Positions 26,787-36,983 are shown, counted from the first letter of the stretch. The stretch: 64,000 nt of DNA from an uncultured Clostridia bacterium (GCA_944386365.1 CALXAT010000001.1:277028-341027), one strand, 5' to 3'. Numbers and translations: made by a program. Notes: generated by a model from the letters alone, not told the origin.

Positions 26787-29627
26787 TTATCTAACATCTT
26801 TAAGATTTTTATATCTTACAAGTGATGCAATACCCATTATGATAAATAAAATTACCAATACAAAAATAAATTTTTCAGTTCCTGCAAAAGGTAAGATATT
26901 TTTAGATACAGTATCATCTTCTTCTATTTTATTATTTTCAGTTTGTTCATCTTTTTCTCCAACTTGAAAATCTAAATCCAATATTTTAGTTTCATTGTAT
27001 GTTGCTAATTCGTTATTTCCTTCTAAAGATTTATTTGTCACTACGATATTTATATGATAATCTCCATCTCCTAATTGCTTTAAATATTCATCAACTTCGT
27101 CTTTCACAGCACTATAATATAAAGAATAATTCATATTCTCCCCAACTGGATAATCTTGAAAACTCTTTTCTATTTTTTTACCATTTTTACTCTCTCCTGT
27201 AATTACATAATCAACTCTTCTAATTCTAGAATTTGTGTAGACCGAACCTTTTATTCCATCTATAATATCTTCTGCAGTATTTCCATCTAGTAATTCAATC
27301 TTTTTATCTTTCATAACATATTTATATTGTTCAAAGGTTATTGGTACATAAATACCTTTTCCTAAATTCTCTCCATTATATACAGATGAATATAAATCAC
27401 TAAATGAATATTTCTTATCTATATAACCACTATAACTATTGGTATCTGATTGAACTGGATAAGATTCTGTTGCAATCACATAACTTTCGCTTGCCTTTAT
27501 TAGTGACTTCTCTTCGACACTAGTATTTACATGTTCCCCGTTAATATTTATAGCATTAACCCCTCCTGATATCAATCTTATATGAATACCTTCTGGATAT
27601 GTTATAATAGCATCTCCATTTTGTAATTCAGAATAAGCATAATATAAGGTTTGTGCCGTCAATACATTTGCGATTAGCTCATTTTCTTTTAATTTATTAT
27701 TCAATAGTTCTACTCCTTCTGGTGTAAATCTTGCCGCAGATATTTTCTCTGATAATTCAAGAACATCTATTAGATCAGTTGCATCACAATTATATATCTC
27801 TTCTTTTATTTGATTTTTCTCTTTGTTTACTGTTACATTAACTAATCTAAAAACACCTTCCTTTTTTTCATTACTATTGCTTCCATATGGCATTATTTTT
27901 ATTGAGCTTATCAAATCTTCATTTATCTGCATATCAGACATATCTATTTGTGTTGTAACTTTATATAACTTTCCTGTATTATTTCCCGCATTTGGATTTA
28001 CTGCTAAATCTTCTAGTTCTGTAATATTTGCTATTTTATATGGTCCATATGTTCTACTATCTGATACTAAATATATTTCCATAATATTTTTTACATCTTT
28101 ATCATAACTTTCATATAATGCATATGTAAAATCTACATAAATTGTCGTATTTTTATCTACCTGTATATTTTGATTCTCAATACTTATTTCTAAATTAGCA
28201 TTATCTATTATTCCTGTATTATCTGCTGTGCTTTTAGCATTGACATTACTATATCCTAAATAATATACTTTTTTTGAAGTTTCTTCTGTATCTGCACCAA
28301 TATACCATAATCTTGAATCATTTGAACTCCACTTTTTATGTATATATTGAATTGCTGTATCATACAGTTCACTCTTCTGAGGATTTTTTAAATATTCATT
28401 ATATAAATCTTTTTTTAGCTCTTCTGTCGAACGGTTAACATTTGTCTGACTCCAGCTAAGATTTCCTAATAATTTCACATCTGGAGAAAACATAAATGTT
28501 TGTGAAGTTGAAATATCATAATCAAATGTCAAACTGCTAGTCAATGCATCCCATATAGATGATAAACACCCGATTCCATAAAGTGTTTTATCATTATAAT
28601 CATTAGAACTTGGACCTATATAATAACTATTGTTATCTAGTAATGCCTTAAATGCCTCCAGTGTAGAATGTACCTGATTTGGAGTATAAGGAACGCCTTT
28701 ATAATTTATACTTGGTAAATAATTAAATTGTGTATTTGTGGTTCCTGTCGTAGTTGGAATCCATGATTTTATTTCCTTATCTGTTTTCCAATTTATACTC
28801 ATCAACTCTTTCATATGTGATACCACTGAATTTCTTAGACTATTTTCTTTTTCTTCATCAATTTGAACTTTATTAAGATTTTCTTGTGAAGTTTCTTCAT
28901 TGCTTCCTATTATACTTACATTAGAAATTCCGAAATTTCCTGTTTTCATCATAGAATTATCTCCATACGGATGTATTTTTATATCCGTAATCTCATAATC
29001 TTCTGTTAAATCCGCTAATAAATTTTCAGATTTTACATTATATATTGAACCATAATTATTTATATATGTATCTACATTAGTCACTGCAATACATGATTGA
29101 AATTCAAAATCTTGTACCTTGTACGTTTTTTGTATTTCTTCTTTGCCATTAGTTGCTGTAACCAAAAATTCCATTGTATAAATTGCATTTCTATCTAAAT
29201 TTTTTGGATGTACTATATAATCAAATTGTAAATAAATATTTTTAAAATTATCCCTACTACTTAAGTTTGGAAAATCTATTACCAAATATTCATCTTCTTT
29301 AATTCCTGTTTGATTCTCTTCTGTTATCTTCCTATTAGAAAATGCTAAAAAAGGATACATGTTTCCATCCACTTCATAATTTGTTAAAGCAAAAATTCTA
29401 TTATCATTTGAATATATTCCTAAATCATTTAATATTTCTATTCCTTTTTCATTCAATGTTGCATCAGAATTCCTGTTATTTTTCAACTTGTCAATTTGTT
29501 CTTCTGTATGAAATTCATATAGAATTTGAGTATTTTCTGTATAGTTTGCTAAGGATATAATTACAGAAGAACTATTTATTATAATACATAATATAATGAT
29601 AACTATTATCTTTTTTAGAAATCTCAT
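26787..29627 (-). CDS. Large surface protein with LPFAG cell-wall anchor
   Basis: 946 residues. Signal peptide at about 1-27. The C-terminus has a sorting signal: LPFAGTE near residue 912, a hydrophobic span, then a short charged tail. Two related beta domains are visible, ending IKIHPYGDNSMMKTGNFGI (near 225) and IKIMPYGSNSNEKKEGVF (near 590). Between them is a globular region with GIGCLSSIWDAL (near 350) that could be a cysteine-hydrolase centre, but no partner histidine could be assigned. The motif is not the (S/P)PxTG type of the sortase B at 54.9 kb, so another sortase should anchor it. It is directly downstream of the GLUG-repeat gene (27-base gap) and probably in one operon. Confidence 0.75.
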   Translation of the reverse strand: MRFLKKIIVIIILCIIINSSSVIISLANYTENTQILYEFHTEEQIDKLKNNRNSDATLNEKGIEILNDLGIYSNDNRIFALTNYEVDGNMYPFLAFSNRKITEENQTGIKEDEYLVIDFPNLSSRDNFKNIYLQFDYIVHPKNLDRNAIYTMEFLVTATNGKEEIQKTYKVQDFEFQSCIAVTNVDTYINNYGSIYNVKSENLLADLTEDYEITDIKIHPYGDNSMMKTGNFGISNVSIIGSNEETSQENLNKVQIDEEKENSLRNSVVSHMKELMSINWKTDKEIKSWIPTTTGTTNTQFNYLPSINYKGVPYTPNQVHSTLEAFKALLDNNSYYIGPSSNDYNDKTLYGIGCLSSIWDALTSSLTFDYDISTSQTFMFSPDVKLLGNLSWSQTNVNRSTEELKKDLYNEYLKNPQKSELYDTAIQYIHKKWSSNDSRLWYIGADTEETSKKVYYLGYSNVNAKSTADNTGIIDNANLEISIENQNIQVDKNTTIYVDFTYALYESYDKDVKNIMEIYLVSDSRTYGPYKIANITELEDLAVNPNAGNNTGKLYKVTTQIDMSDMQINEDLISSIKIMPYGSNSNEKKEGVFRLVNVTVNKEKNQIKEEIYNCDATDLIDVLELSEKISAARFTPEGVELLNNKLKENELIANVLTAQTLYYAYSELQNGDAIITYPEGIHIRLISGGVNAININGEHVNTSVEEKSLIKASESYVIATESYPVQSDTNSYSGYIDKKYSFSDLYSSVYNGENLGKGIYVPITFEQYKYVMKDKKIELLDGNTAEDIIDGIKGSVYTNSRIRRVDYVITGESKNGKKIEKSFQDYPVGENMNYSLYYSAVKDEVDEYLKQLGDGDYHINIVVTNKSLEGNNELATYNETKILDLDFQVGEKDEQTENNKIEEDDTVSKNILPFAGTEKFIFVLVILFIIMGIASLVRYKNLKDVR

Positions 29628-29660
29628 CGTCTTTCTCCTTTTATTTTCTCTTGCCTATAA

Positions 29661-31433
29661 CTATTGCCATATAAAAATAGGATATCCTTTATTTTCATTA
29701 CTTGTATCTCTCTTCCACAAATCTTCACTATAGTCTACATTTAATAAGTTTATAAAATCGCTTGATTTCATTTCTGATTCTGTTTTGGCTTGTACCTCTG
29801 ATTCAAACTTATCAATATCAGTACCCGTTCCAATACCATCCTCCGTTATATTTAAATAATAACAACCCTTTACATTTCCTGAATTTATTTGTCCTAGAAT
29901 TCCTCCTTTTGTTGTACTTTTAGTTTTTGTGTCTCCTATATTATAACAATTTTCTATATTTCCTGAATTATTATCTTTTATACTTCCAACCTCTCCTGCT
30001 ATACCTCCGATTGTATATACACCATCAATATCTCCAGTATTATAACAAGTTTTTATCATTGCCTCTTCAATCACTCTTCCAGATATTCCTCCTAAGGCAG
30101 ATCCACCAAATATGTTATTGCTGCCTGAAACTATCAAATTTCCTGTTCCTATTACATTTCCACTATTGTAGCAGTTTTCTATTGAAATGTTCTTTTCCTG
30201 AATAAATGAAATCACTCTTCCACATATTCCTCCTAAATCAATTCCTTTTCCTCCTATTTTTCCCATATTATATGATTTATTAATATAACTTTGTTGACTT
30301 AAACCACATATTCCTCCAGCTCTTGATTCTGATATTTGACAATCCACTCCTAATATTTCCTCTACCCCTGTATCTATTCCATTTGCCGAAATATTTCCAG
30401 TATTATATGTATTTTCTATTATTGAATTTGCTTGGTTTGTCCCAACAATTCCCCCTACATTTGCACTTCCCGTTATATCGCCTGAATTATTACAATCATA
30501 TACTTGTCCATTATTATTATTCCAACCAACAATCCCTCCGGTAGAATATGTTCCCGTATTAGTAATTTGGGCTGAACTTATACATTTTCTTACTGTTCCT
30601 CCATTTTCATTCCAGCCAACAATTCCCCCTACATTATTTCCACTTGAGATTATAGTTGAATTTGCTATTTGACAATTTTCAATTGTTCCACCATTATTAT
30701 ATCCAACGATTCCTCCAGTTGTGCTACGACCTGTTCCAACATCACTTTTAATATATAAATCATTCATTTTTATATTTTTTATTGTTCCGGTATTATTTCC
30801 AAATAGTCCTTGATATGAATTTGTATTGTCTATATATAAACCACTGATTGTGTAATCATTTCCTTCTATCACTGCTGAAAATGCTGTATTTTCATTTCCG
30901 ATTGTAACCCACTGATTACTTTCATCACATTCTAAATTAATATCTTCAATAATATAAGCTATATCATATGAAAAATTCCCACTATTAACTAGTTCACTAA
31001 ATTCTTGCATTGTTCCAATGTTTGTTTGCCCTGAAAATTTGGTTTTTGTGTTTTCCATCATTATTAAATAGTAATTACCTTTTGGTAATATATCTAAATC
31101 TTCTAACCATTTCTTTTCTTGGTCTGAAAATTTTTCTGTATCATACACTAAATTTCCATTTTCTATCACTAATTTGTCATTATATTCGCTTTTCATTCCC
31201 AAAATACCATTAATTGTTCCGAAAGCATTTTCTTTTGAATTACTTACTTCTTTGATTTCAATTTGCTCTTTTAAATTACTTATTTCTGTTTTAAACTTTG
31301 CCTCTATTGCTCTTGTTAAAATCCCGTTATCCCCAGTTAAAGTTGCAATTGATACTCCAGCTAATATTAATAACACGATAATTGTAATTACTAATGCAAT
31401 TAATGTAATTCCTTTGTTATCTAACCTCTTCAT
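29661..31433 (-). CDS. Prepilin-like N-terminus with GLUG-type repeats
   Basis: 590 residues. The first 33 form a type IV prepilin-like (class III) signal: a short basic lead, then KGITLIALVITIIVLL, where cleavage after the glycine is expected. After a helical stalk, residues about 130-560 hold many repeats of the pattern GGIVGxNxxGxIxNCYNxGxI, the GLUG/beta-helix type found in adhesins and peptidase-associated proteins. So it should be a pseudopilin-anchored or exported adhesin. AGGAGG before ATG 31433. Upstream lie two palindromic operator-like sites and a divergent XRE gene, which suggests regulated expression. Confidence 0.8.
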   Translation of the reverse strand: MKRLDNKGITLIALVITIIVLLILAGVSIATLTGDNGILTRAIEAKFKTEISNLKEQIEIKEVSNSKENAFGTINGILGMKSEYNDKLVIENGNLVYDTEKFSDQEKKWLEDLDILPKGNYYLIMMENTKTKFSGQTNIGTMQEFSELVNSGNFSYDIAYIIEDINLECDESNQWVTIGNENTAFSAVIEGNDYTISGLYIDNTNSYQGLFGNNTGTIKNIKMNDLYIKSDVGTGRSTTGGIVGYNNGGTIENCQIANSTIISSGNNVGGIVGWNENGGTVRKCISSAQITNTGTYSTGGIVGWNNNNGQVYDCNNSGDITGSANVGGIVGTNQANSIIENTYNTGNISANGIDTGVEEILGVDCQISESRAGGICGLSQQSYINKSYNMGKIGGKGIDLGGICGRVISFIQEKNISIENCYNSGNVIGTGNLIVSGSNNIFGGSALGGISGRVIEEAMIKTCYNTGDIDGVYTIGGIAGEVGSIKDNNSGNIENCYNIGDTKTKSTTKGGILGQINSGNVKGCYYLNITEDGIGTGTDIDKFESEVQAKTESEMKSSDFINLLNVDYSEDLWKRDTSNENKGYPIFIWQ

Positions 31434-31459
31434 TTGTTCCTCCTTATATAAAACTTATA

Positions 31460-31590
31460 CTACATCCTGTAGTTTTCTTATTTTTAATATACCACATCCT
31501 GTAGTTTTTTTTCAACAGATTCAAAAAAATGTATCTTATTTGTAACCTTTCAGAAATATTTTTGTAATATTTACAGTTTCATCCTGTAAG
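31460..31590. promoter_or_regulatory. Three operator-like palindromes between XRE and surface genes
   Basis: CTACA-TCC-TGTAG at 31460-31472 is a perfect inverted repeat with a 3-base centre. CCACATCCTGTAG at 31492-31504 repeats it 32 bp away (about three helix turns). A third site at 31571-31589 keeps the core CATCCTGTA and is itself an inverted repeat (TTACAG/CTGTAA). All lie in the divergent gap between the GLUG surface gene and the XRE regulator, so that regulator is the natural candidate to bind. Confidence 0.65.
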
Positions 31591-31656
31591 ATAGTAATAA
31601 ATTTTGCTATAAAATGTAAATTAATTAAATGTTTCTTAATTTATGGGAGGTTCTTT

Positions 31657-31917
31657 ATGAAGGTAAAAACATTAAACGGAAATCTAAATATCATTGGCAA
31701 GAATTTAAGAAAATATAGAAAATTAAAAAAAATTTCACAACCAGAAATTTGTAGGAAATTAGATTTAATTGGTGTTACTATGTATATTTGTGATATTTAT
31801 GAGATTGAATATGGTAAAAAAACTGTAAAAGATTTTGAAGCATTAGCTTTTTGTAAAGTCTTAGGTATTTCTTTAGAAGATTTATATAATGACACAGATC
31901 AATATTATGAAGCATAA
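31657..31917 (+). CDS. XRE-family regulator (86 aa)
   Basis: A small Cro/CI-type DNA-binding protein. The helix-turn-helix runs about residues 13-65 (IGKNLRKYRKLKKISQPEICRKL ... ICDIYEIEYGKK) and continues with FEALAFCKVLGISLEDLY. No second domain is present. GGGAGG upstream of the ATG. It is divergent from the GLUG/LPFAG surface operon and the shared gap carries three copies of a palindromic site, so it probably controls that operon and itself. A bidirectional terminator follows directly. Confidence 0.85.
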   Translation: MKVKTLNGNLNIIGKNLRKYRKLKKISQPEICRKLDLIGVTMYICDIYEIEYGKKTVKDFEALAFCKVLGISLEDLYNDTDQYYEA

Positions 31918-31958
31918 AAAGATTATAGAATAAATTAAATTTATACTATAATCTTTTT
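31916..31958. terminator. Bidirectional terminator
   Basis: AAAAAGATTATAG and CTATAATCTTTTT form a 13 bp stem around a 17-base loop. It starts at the XRE stop codon and also lies 79 bases downstream of the fabZ stop, so it can serve both converging transcripts. Confidence 0.8.
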
Positions 31959-32036
31959 CATTTTGTATAACTATCACTATACTATAAAAATTTCATATCT
32001 TGCATTATTATAAGATTTCATACATCAAATTTATTT

Positions 32037-32459
32037 TTAAACAATCGCAAATGTTAATTCCCCTTTTACCGCTACTTTTCCATTAACAGTTGCTAATGCT
32101 TCTCCTATTCCAATAGGACCTTTTTTCTTAATAATTCTTACTTCTAATTTTAATCTATCACCTGGAACAACTTGTTTTTTAAATCTTAATTTATCAATTC
32201 CACCAAAAAGTGCGTTTCTTCCTTTATTTTCCTCCATAGAAAGAATAGCAACTGCACCCGTTTGTGCTAATGATTCTACAATTAAAACACCTGGCATAAT
32301 TGGATTTCCTGGAAAATGTCCTTTGAAATAATATTCATCTGCACTCACATTTTTATAAGCTACTGCACTTTCTCCTGGTATATATTCTTCCACTTCATCA
32401 ATCATTAAAAATGGTTCTCTTTGTGGTATAATCTCTTTTATTTGTTCTTTGTTTAGCAT
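32037..32459 (-). CDS. fabZ: 3-hydroxyacyl-ACP dehydratase FabZ
   Basis: 140 residues, the normal length. It removes water from 3-hydroxyacyl-ACP in the fatty-acid elongation cycle. The hot-dog fold catalytic helix is clear: [26 protein letters not shown], with the catalytic His (near 48) and Glu (near 62). It is the last gene of the fab cluster, 26 bases after accB. A binding site (AAGGA) lies upstream of ATG 32459. Confidence 0.96.
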   Translation of the reverse strand: MLNKEQIKEIIPQREPFLMIDEVEEYIPGESAVAYKNVSADEYYFKGHFPGNPIMPGVLIVESLAQTGAVAILSMEENKGRNALFGGIDKLRFKKQVVPGDRLKLEVRIIKKKGPIGIGEALATVNGKVAVKGELTFAIV

Positions 32460-32485
32460 TTTAATTATCCTTTCCTTATTTTTTA

Positions 32486-32953
32486 TTATTTAATTTTAAA
32501 TAAAGGTGTACCATATTCTACAACATCTTCGTTTTTTACACAAATTTCTACAATTTCACCATCAAATTCTGACTCAATTTCATTCATTAATTTCATAGCT
32601 TCTACAATACATACAACTTGCCCTTTTGAAATTTTATCTCCTACCTTAACATATGGATCTTTATCTGGTGATGAACTAGCATAGAAGGTTCCTACCATTG
32701 GTGATTTTATTACCTTATAATTTTCTTCTTTCTTTTTCTCTACTGCAACTATTCCTTTTTCCTCTTGTGGTTTTACAGCTGGAACCGTCATTGGTGCTCC
32801 TGCTTCTATAATATGTGGTTGTTCAACAATGACTTCTCTTTTTTCGCTCTTTTTCATACTAATTTTTATTCCATCTGGAAATTCTATTTCTAATTCTTCT
32901 AATTTAGAATTTCCCATATCATCCATTAATTTTTTAATATCTTTATAATCCAT
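32486..32953 (-). CDS. accB: Biotin carboxyl carrier protein of acetyl-CoA carboxylase
   Basis: 155 residues. The C-terminal biotinyl domain carries the attachment lysine in [10 protein letters not shown] (near residue 120); a flexible Pro/Glu/Lys linker lies at about 50-80. It carries CO2 on biotin for malonyl-CoA synthesis. ATG 32953 is chosen because GGAGGG lies just ahead; the longer frame would overlap fabF. The partner subunits accC, accD and accA are not in this window, so they must be elsewhere in the genome. Confidence 0.95.
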   Translation of the reverse strand: MDYKDIKKLMDDMGNSKLEELEIEFPDGIKISMKKSEKREVIVEQPHIIEAGAPMTVPAVKPQEEKGIVAVEKKKEENYKVIKSPMVGTFYASSSPDKDPYVKVGDKISKGQVVCIVEAMKLMNEIESEFDGEIVEICVKNEDVVEYGTPLFKIK

Positions 32954-32969
32954 TTCCAACCCTCCATTC

Positions 32970-34211
32970 TTATCCTTCATATTTCTTTAATAAAATACTA
33001 CTATTATGTCCACCAAATCCTAATGAATTAGAAATTGCATATTTAATCTCAACATTTCTTCCCTCATTTGGAACAACATCTAAATCACATTCTTCATCTG
33101 GAACTTTATAATTAATAGTTGCAGGAACAAATCCTTCTTCTATTGCTTTTGCACATACAATTGCTTCAACACCACCTGCAGCTCCTAATAAATGTCCTGT
33201 ATGTCCTTTTGTTGAACTTACCATAACTTTTTTAGCATTTTCTTCTCCTAAAGCTGTTTTTATAGCTTGTGTCTCGCATGAATCATTTAAATGTGTTGAT
33301 GTACCATGTGCATTGATATAGGTAATTTCTTCAGGATTTACTTTTCCTTCTTTCATAGCAAGTTTCATAGCTCTTGCACCACCTTCTCCACCAGGAGCAG
33401 GTGATGTGATATGATATGCATCTGAAGTAGCCCCATATCCAACAATTTCTGCATAAATTTTAGCACCTCTTTTTTTAGCATGCTCTAATTCTTCTAGTAT
33501 AACAACTCCAGCACCTTCTCCCATAACAAATCCACTTCTTTCTTTGTCAAACGGAATACTTGCTCTTGTTTTATCTTCTGCTTTTGTTAAAGCTTTAATA
33601 TTTGTAAATCCTGCTATACCAAGAGGAGTAATTCCAGCTTCTGTTCCTCCTGCTATAACAACATCTTGATAACCATATTTTATCATTCTAAAACTTTCAC
33701 CAATGCAATGTGTTCCTGTAGCACAAGCAGTTACCATAGCCATAGATTCGCCCTTTGCTCCAATATCAATAGCAACATTTCCTGTTGCCATATTTAAAAT
33801 CCCCATTGGAATATACATTGGAGAAACTCTATCTGGTCCTTTCATTATACATTTTTCATTTTCAGTTTCAATTGTCTCTATTCCACCAATTCCAGAACCA
33901 ATAATGATACCTACTCTTTCCATGTCTTCTGTTTCTTTATTTAATCCACTGTCTTTCCATGCTTCCCTAGCTACTACCATAGCATATTGAGAAAATTTGT
34001 CTAATCTTTTTGCTTCTCTTCTATCAAAATAGTCTTCTGGAGTATATCCTTTTAATTCTGCTGCTAATTTTACTTTAAAATTTGTTGTATCAAATTTTGT
34101 AATTTGATCAATTCCACATTTTCCTGCTTTTATTCCATCCCAAAAATCTTTTGTATTGTTTCCTATTGGAGTTAATGCTCCTAAACCTGTAATAACAACT
34201 CTTTTTTCCAT
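32970..34211 (-). CDS. fabF: 3-oxoacyl-ACP synthase II (FabF)
   Basis: 413 residues. A condensing enzyme that elongates acyl-ACP with malonyl-ACP. The catalytic triad is complete: Cys in [12 protein letters not shown] (near 163), His in [12 protein letters not shown] (near 303) and His in [12 protein letters not shown] (near 340). Also present are the N-terminal [14 protein letters not shown] and the C-terminal [14 protein letters not shown]. It is 30 bases downstream of fabG in the same operon. Confidence 0.97.
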   Translation of the reverse strand: MEKRVVITGLGALTPIGNNTKDFWDGIKAGKCGIDQITKFDTTNFKVKLAAELKGYTPEDYFDRREAKRLDKFSQYAMVVAREAWKDSGLNKETEDMERVGIIIGSGIGGIETIETENEKCIMKGPDRVSPMYIPMGILNMATGNVAIDIGAKGESMAMVTACATGTHCIGESFRMIKYGYQDVVIAGGTEAGITPLGIAGFTNIKALTKAEDKTRASIPFDKERSGFVMGEGAGVVILEELEHAKKRGAKIYAEIVGYGATSDAYHITSPAPGGEGGARAMKLAMKEGKVNPEEITYINAHGTSTHLNDSCETQAIKTALGEENAKKVMVSSTKGHTGHLLGAAGGVEAIVCAKAIEEGFVPATINYKVPDEECDLDVVPNEGRNVEIKYAISNSLGFGGHNSSILLKKYEG

Positions 34212-34241
34212 TTTTCTCTTCCTTTCAACTTTCTCATTATT

Positions 34242-34982
34242 CTACATTACCATTCCGCCATCTACATTAATCACTTGACCAGTTATATATGAACTTTCGT
34301 CTGAACCTAAGAAATAAATTAAATTTGCAACTTCTCTTGCTGTTCCCATTCTTTTTAATGGTATTTGATTATGTATATTTTCCTTTACTTCATCTGATAG
34401 AACAGCTGTCATATCTGTTTCTATAAATCCTGGTGCTACCGCATTTGATCTTATATTTCTTGAAGCAAGTTCTTTTGCTATACTTTTTGTAAATCCTATA
34501 ATTCCTGCTTTTGACGCAGAATAATTGCATTGTCCTGCATTTCCTGCAACACCTACTACTGATGATAAATTAATAATGCTTCCTTTTCTTTTTTTCATCA
34601 TATACTTTGTAACAGCTTTTGTTACAATATATGTTCCCTTTAAATTTATTTCTATTACTTTGTCAAATTCTTCTTCACTCATTCTCATTAATAAATTGTC
34701 TCTAGTGATACCTGCATTATTAACTAATACATCTATTGCTCCAAATTCCTCTATTGCTTTTTTTACAACTTCTTCTATTGCCTCTTTATCTGTTACATCT
34801 GCTTGCATAACTAATGCTTTTACGCCTTTACTTTCAAATTCAGATTTTAATTCTTCTACATTCGTTCTGCTGGAAACATAATTAATAACAACATTATATC
34901 CATTTTCAGCATATTTTAATGCTACTTCTTTTCCAATTCCTCTTGAACCTCCTGTTACAAATACAGTCTTATTTTCTTCCAT
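34242..34982 (-). CDS. fabG: 3-oxoacyl-ACP reductase FabG
   Basis: 246 residues, a short-chain dehydrogenase. It reduces 3-ketoacyl-ACP with NADPH. Motifs: cofactor loop GGSRGIGKEVA near residue 11, NNAG near 89, the catalytic Ser in NLSSVVG (near 142) and YSASKAG with the catalytic Tyr and Lys (near 155), and the C-terminal SSYITGQVINVDGG. It follows fabD by 19 bases. Confidence 0.97.
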   Translation of the reverse strand: MEENKTVFVTGGSRGIGKEVALKYAENGYNVVINYVSSRTNVEELKSEFESKGVKALVMQADVTDKEAIEEVVKKAIEEFGAIDVLVNNAGITRDNLLMRMSEEEFDKVIEINLKGTYIVTKAVTKYMMKKRKGSIINLSSVVGVAGNAGQCNYSASKAGIIGFTKSIAKELASRNIRSNAVAPGFIETDMTAVLSDEVKENIHNQIPLKRMGTAREVANLIYFLGSDESSYITGQVINVDGGMVM

Positions 34983-35001
34983 TTTTCTTTCTTCCTTTCT
35001 C

Positions 35002-35937
35002 TTATTTATGTTCTTCTAAATATTTTTCTAAGCTTTCTAAATTGTTTATATTAAATGTTTTAGCTTCTCTATTTTCTTTTTTTACAAATCCTGCCAATGC
35101 TCTTCCCGGTCCAATTTCTACATACTCTTCTACTTTTTCCTTTTCCATCAATTGAATTGCCTTATCAAATCTTACTGGGCTAATAATATGATTTGTTAAA
35201 ATTTCTTTTATATTATCATTTTCGTCATAATATGTTCCATCAATATTTTTTATTACTTTTACTTTACTGTTTTTGTTAAATTTTATATTTTCTAGTTCTT
35301 TTGCATATGCTTCTTTGGCTTTTTCTAATTTAATTGTATGGAAAGGTCCACTTGTATTTAATTTTATTACTCTTTTGGCTCCAGCTTCTTTTAGTTTTTC
35401 CATTGCCTCATTAATTGCTTCTTCTTCTCCAGATATAGCTGTTTGAATACTACAATTATAATTAGCTACTACAATAAATTTATTATCTTTTGAAATTTCC
35501 TTACAAACCTCTTCTATTTTTTGTGAATCTAATCCAATAACTGCTGCCATAGAAAATTTTTCATCAGGCAACATATTTCCCATATAATATCCTCTTTTTT
35601 GTATTAATTTTATGCCATCTTCAAAACTGATAATTCCCGCATATATCAATGCTCCATATTCTCCTAAACTCAATCCTGTTGCTATATCCGCTTCTATTTT
35701 TCTTGACTTTAAAACTTCTAATATTGCCAAGCTAGTTGTTAATATTGCAATTTGTGTGTTTTCTGTTTTATTTAATTCTTCTTCTGGTCCCTCAAAACAA
35801 AGTTTTTTTACATCTATTCCAGATATTTTTGATGCCTCATCATATACCTTTTTAGCCTCATCATATTTTTCATAAATATCTTTTCCCATTCCTACGGCTT
35901 GTGCGCCTTGACCTGGAAACAAAAATGCTCTTTTCAT
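35002..35937 (-). CDS. fabD: Malonyl-CoA:ACP transacylase FabD
   Basis: 311 residues. It moves malonyl from CoA to ACP. Motifs: N-terminal FLFPGQGAQAVGMG, nucleophile elbow GLSLGEYGAL with the active Ser (near 90), the Gln of the QxxAI segment, and the histidine in NTSGPFHTIKL (near 200), together with a C-terminal EIGPGRALAGFVKK. The usual fabK and acpP neighbours are missing between fabH and fabD. Confidence 0.96.
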   Translation of the reverse strand: MKRAFLFPGQGAQAVGMGKDIYEKYDEAKKVYDEASKISGIDVKKLCFEGPEEELNKTENTQIAILTTSLAILEVLKSRKIEADIATGLSLGEYGALIYAGIISFEDGIKLIQKRGYYMGNMLPDEKFSMAAVIGLDSQKIEEVCKEISKDNKFIVVANYNCSIQTAISGEEEAINEAMEKLKEAGAKRVIKLNTSGPFHTIKLEKAKEAYAKELENIKFNKNSKVKVIKNIDGTYYDENDNIKEILTNHIISPVRFDKAIQLMEKEKVEEYVEIGPGRALAGFVKKENREAKTFNINNLESLEKYLEEHK

Positions 35938-36023
35938 AATTTTTTCTTCCCTTCTTATTATTTTCTATTTTAATTACTTAACTAGTTAATTATATACATT
36001 TTTTCATTCTATAATTGTTTTGA

Positions 36024-36983
36024 TTATATTTCCATTAATATACTACCTGTATTTAATCCTCCACCATATCCTAATAAAATTACTTTATCTCCTGGCTTTA
36101 GAAGTCCATTTTTTTGCATATCATATAATGCAATTGGTATACTTGCACAAAAGGTATTTCCTCTTGTTTCTATATCTGTGTAAATTTTTTCCATTTTTAT
36201 ATGTAATCTTGATGCAATTGCCTTCATAATTTTTAAATTTGATTGATGTGGAATAATATATTTGATTTCTTCTAACGTCATATTGACTTTATCTAATACT
36301 TCTTTTATATTTTCAACTGTTTCTGTCACAGCATATCTATATACTTCTTTTCCATCCATATATATTTTTTGTCCATATCTATAAGTAAGTATATCACTTT
36401 TTTCTCCATCTGATTTTATATTTGTTACATATATTTTTTTGTGACAATTACTTTTATCTTTTTCAATTAATGTTGCTCCTGCTCCGTCTGATAAAACAAC
36501 TGCTGTTCCTATATCTTTTTCATCTGTTATCTTTGATAATTTATCCACTCCAATAATTAATGCCTTTTGTACATTTCCTGAACCTATATACATTTTAGCA
36601 ATATCAAAAGCATTAATATATCCTCCGCATCCTGCCAATATATCTAAACATATACACGGATCTATTTTTAAGTTTTTTTGAACATAATTAGATATTCCTG
36701 GCATTAATATTTCTGTACTAGTAGTAGCTGTTATAACCAGTCCAATATTTTCTTTTTCTTCTGTAGACTCTAAAGCTGCTTTAGCTGCTTTTAATGCCAT
36801 ATCTTCTATTTTTTCTTCCGCTGCATAATATCTATTTTTTATTCCTGTTCTTTTTTCTATATATCCTTCTTCTAAATTTAATTTTCTTTCTAACTCATCA
36901 TTTTTCACTTGTTTTTTTGGAAAATATATTCCATTTGTCAATATATTTATATTATCCACCTTATACCTCTTTCTAGTTTTCAT
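36024..36983 (-). CDS. fabH: 3-oxoacyl-ACP synthase III (FabH)
   Basis: 319 residues. It starts fatty-acid synthesis by joining acetyl-CoA and malonyl-ACP. The Cys-His-Asn triad is present: Cys in DILAGCGGYINAF (near 114), His in YIIPHQSNLK (near 245) and Asn in ETRGNTFCASIP (near 275), with a C-terminal YGGGLNTGSIL. The given ATG at 36983 has no good site; GTG at 36959 has AGAGG 6 bases ahead and gives the normal family start (VDNINILTNGIYFPKK), so it may be the true start. First gene of the fab operon. It is rather divergent (GCGG instead of the common ACSG), so it could prefer an unusual primer. Confidence 0.88.
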   Translation of the reverse strand: MKTRKRYKVDNINILTNGIYFPKKQVKNDELERKLNLEEGYIEKRTGIKNRYYAAEEKIEDMALKAAKAALESTEEKENIGLVITATTSTEILMPGISNYVQKNLKIDPCICLDILAGCGGYINAFDIAKMYIGSGNVQKALIIGVDKLSKITDEKDIGTAVVLSDGAGATLIEKDKSNCHKKIYVTNIKSDGEKSDILTYRYGQKIYMDGKEVYRYAVTETVENIKEVLDKVNMTLEEIKYIIPHQSNLKIMKAIASRLHIKMEKIYTDIETRGNTFCASIPIALYDMQKNGLLKPGDKVILLGYGGGLNTGSILMEI

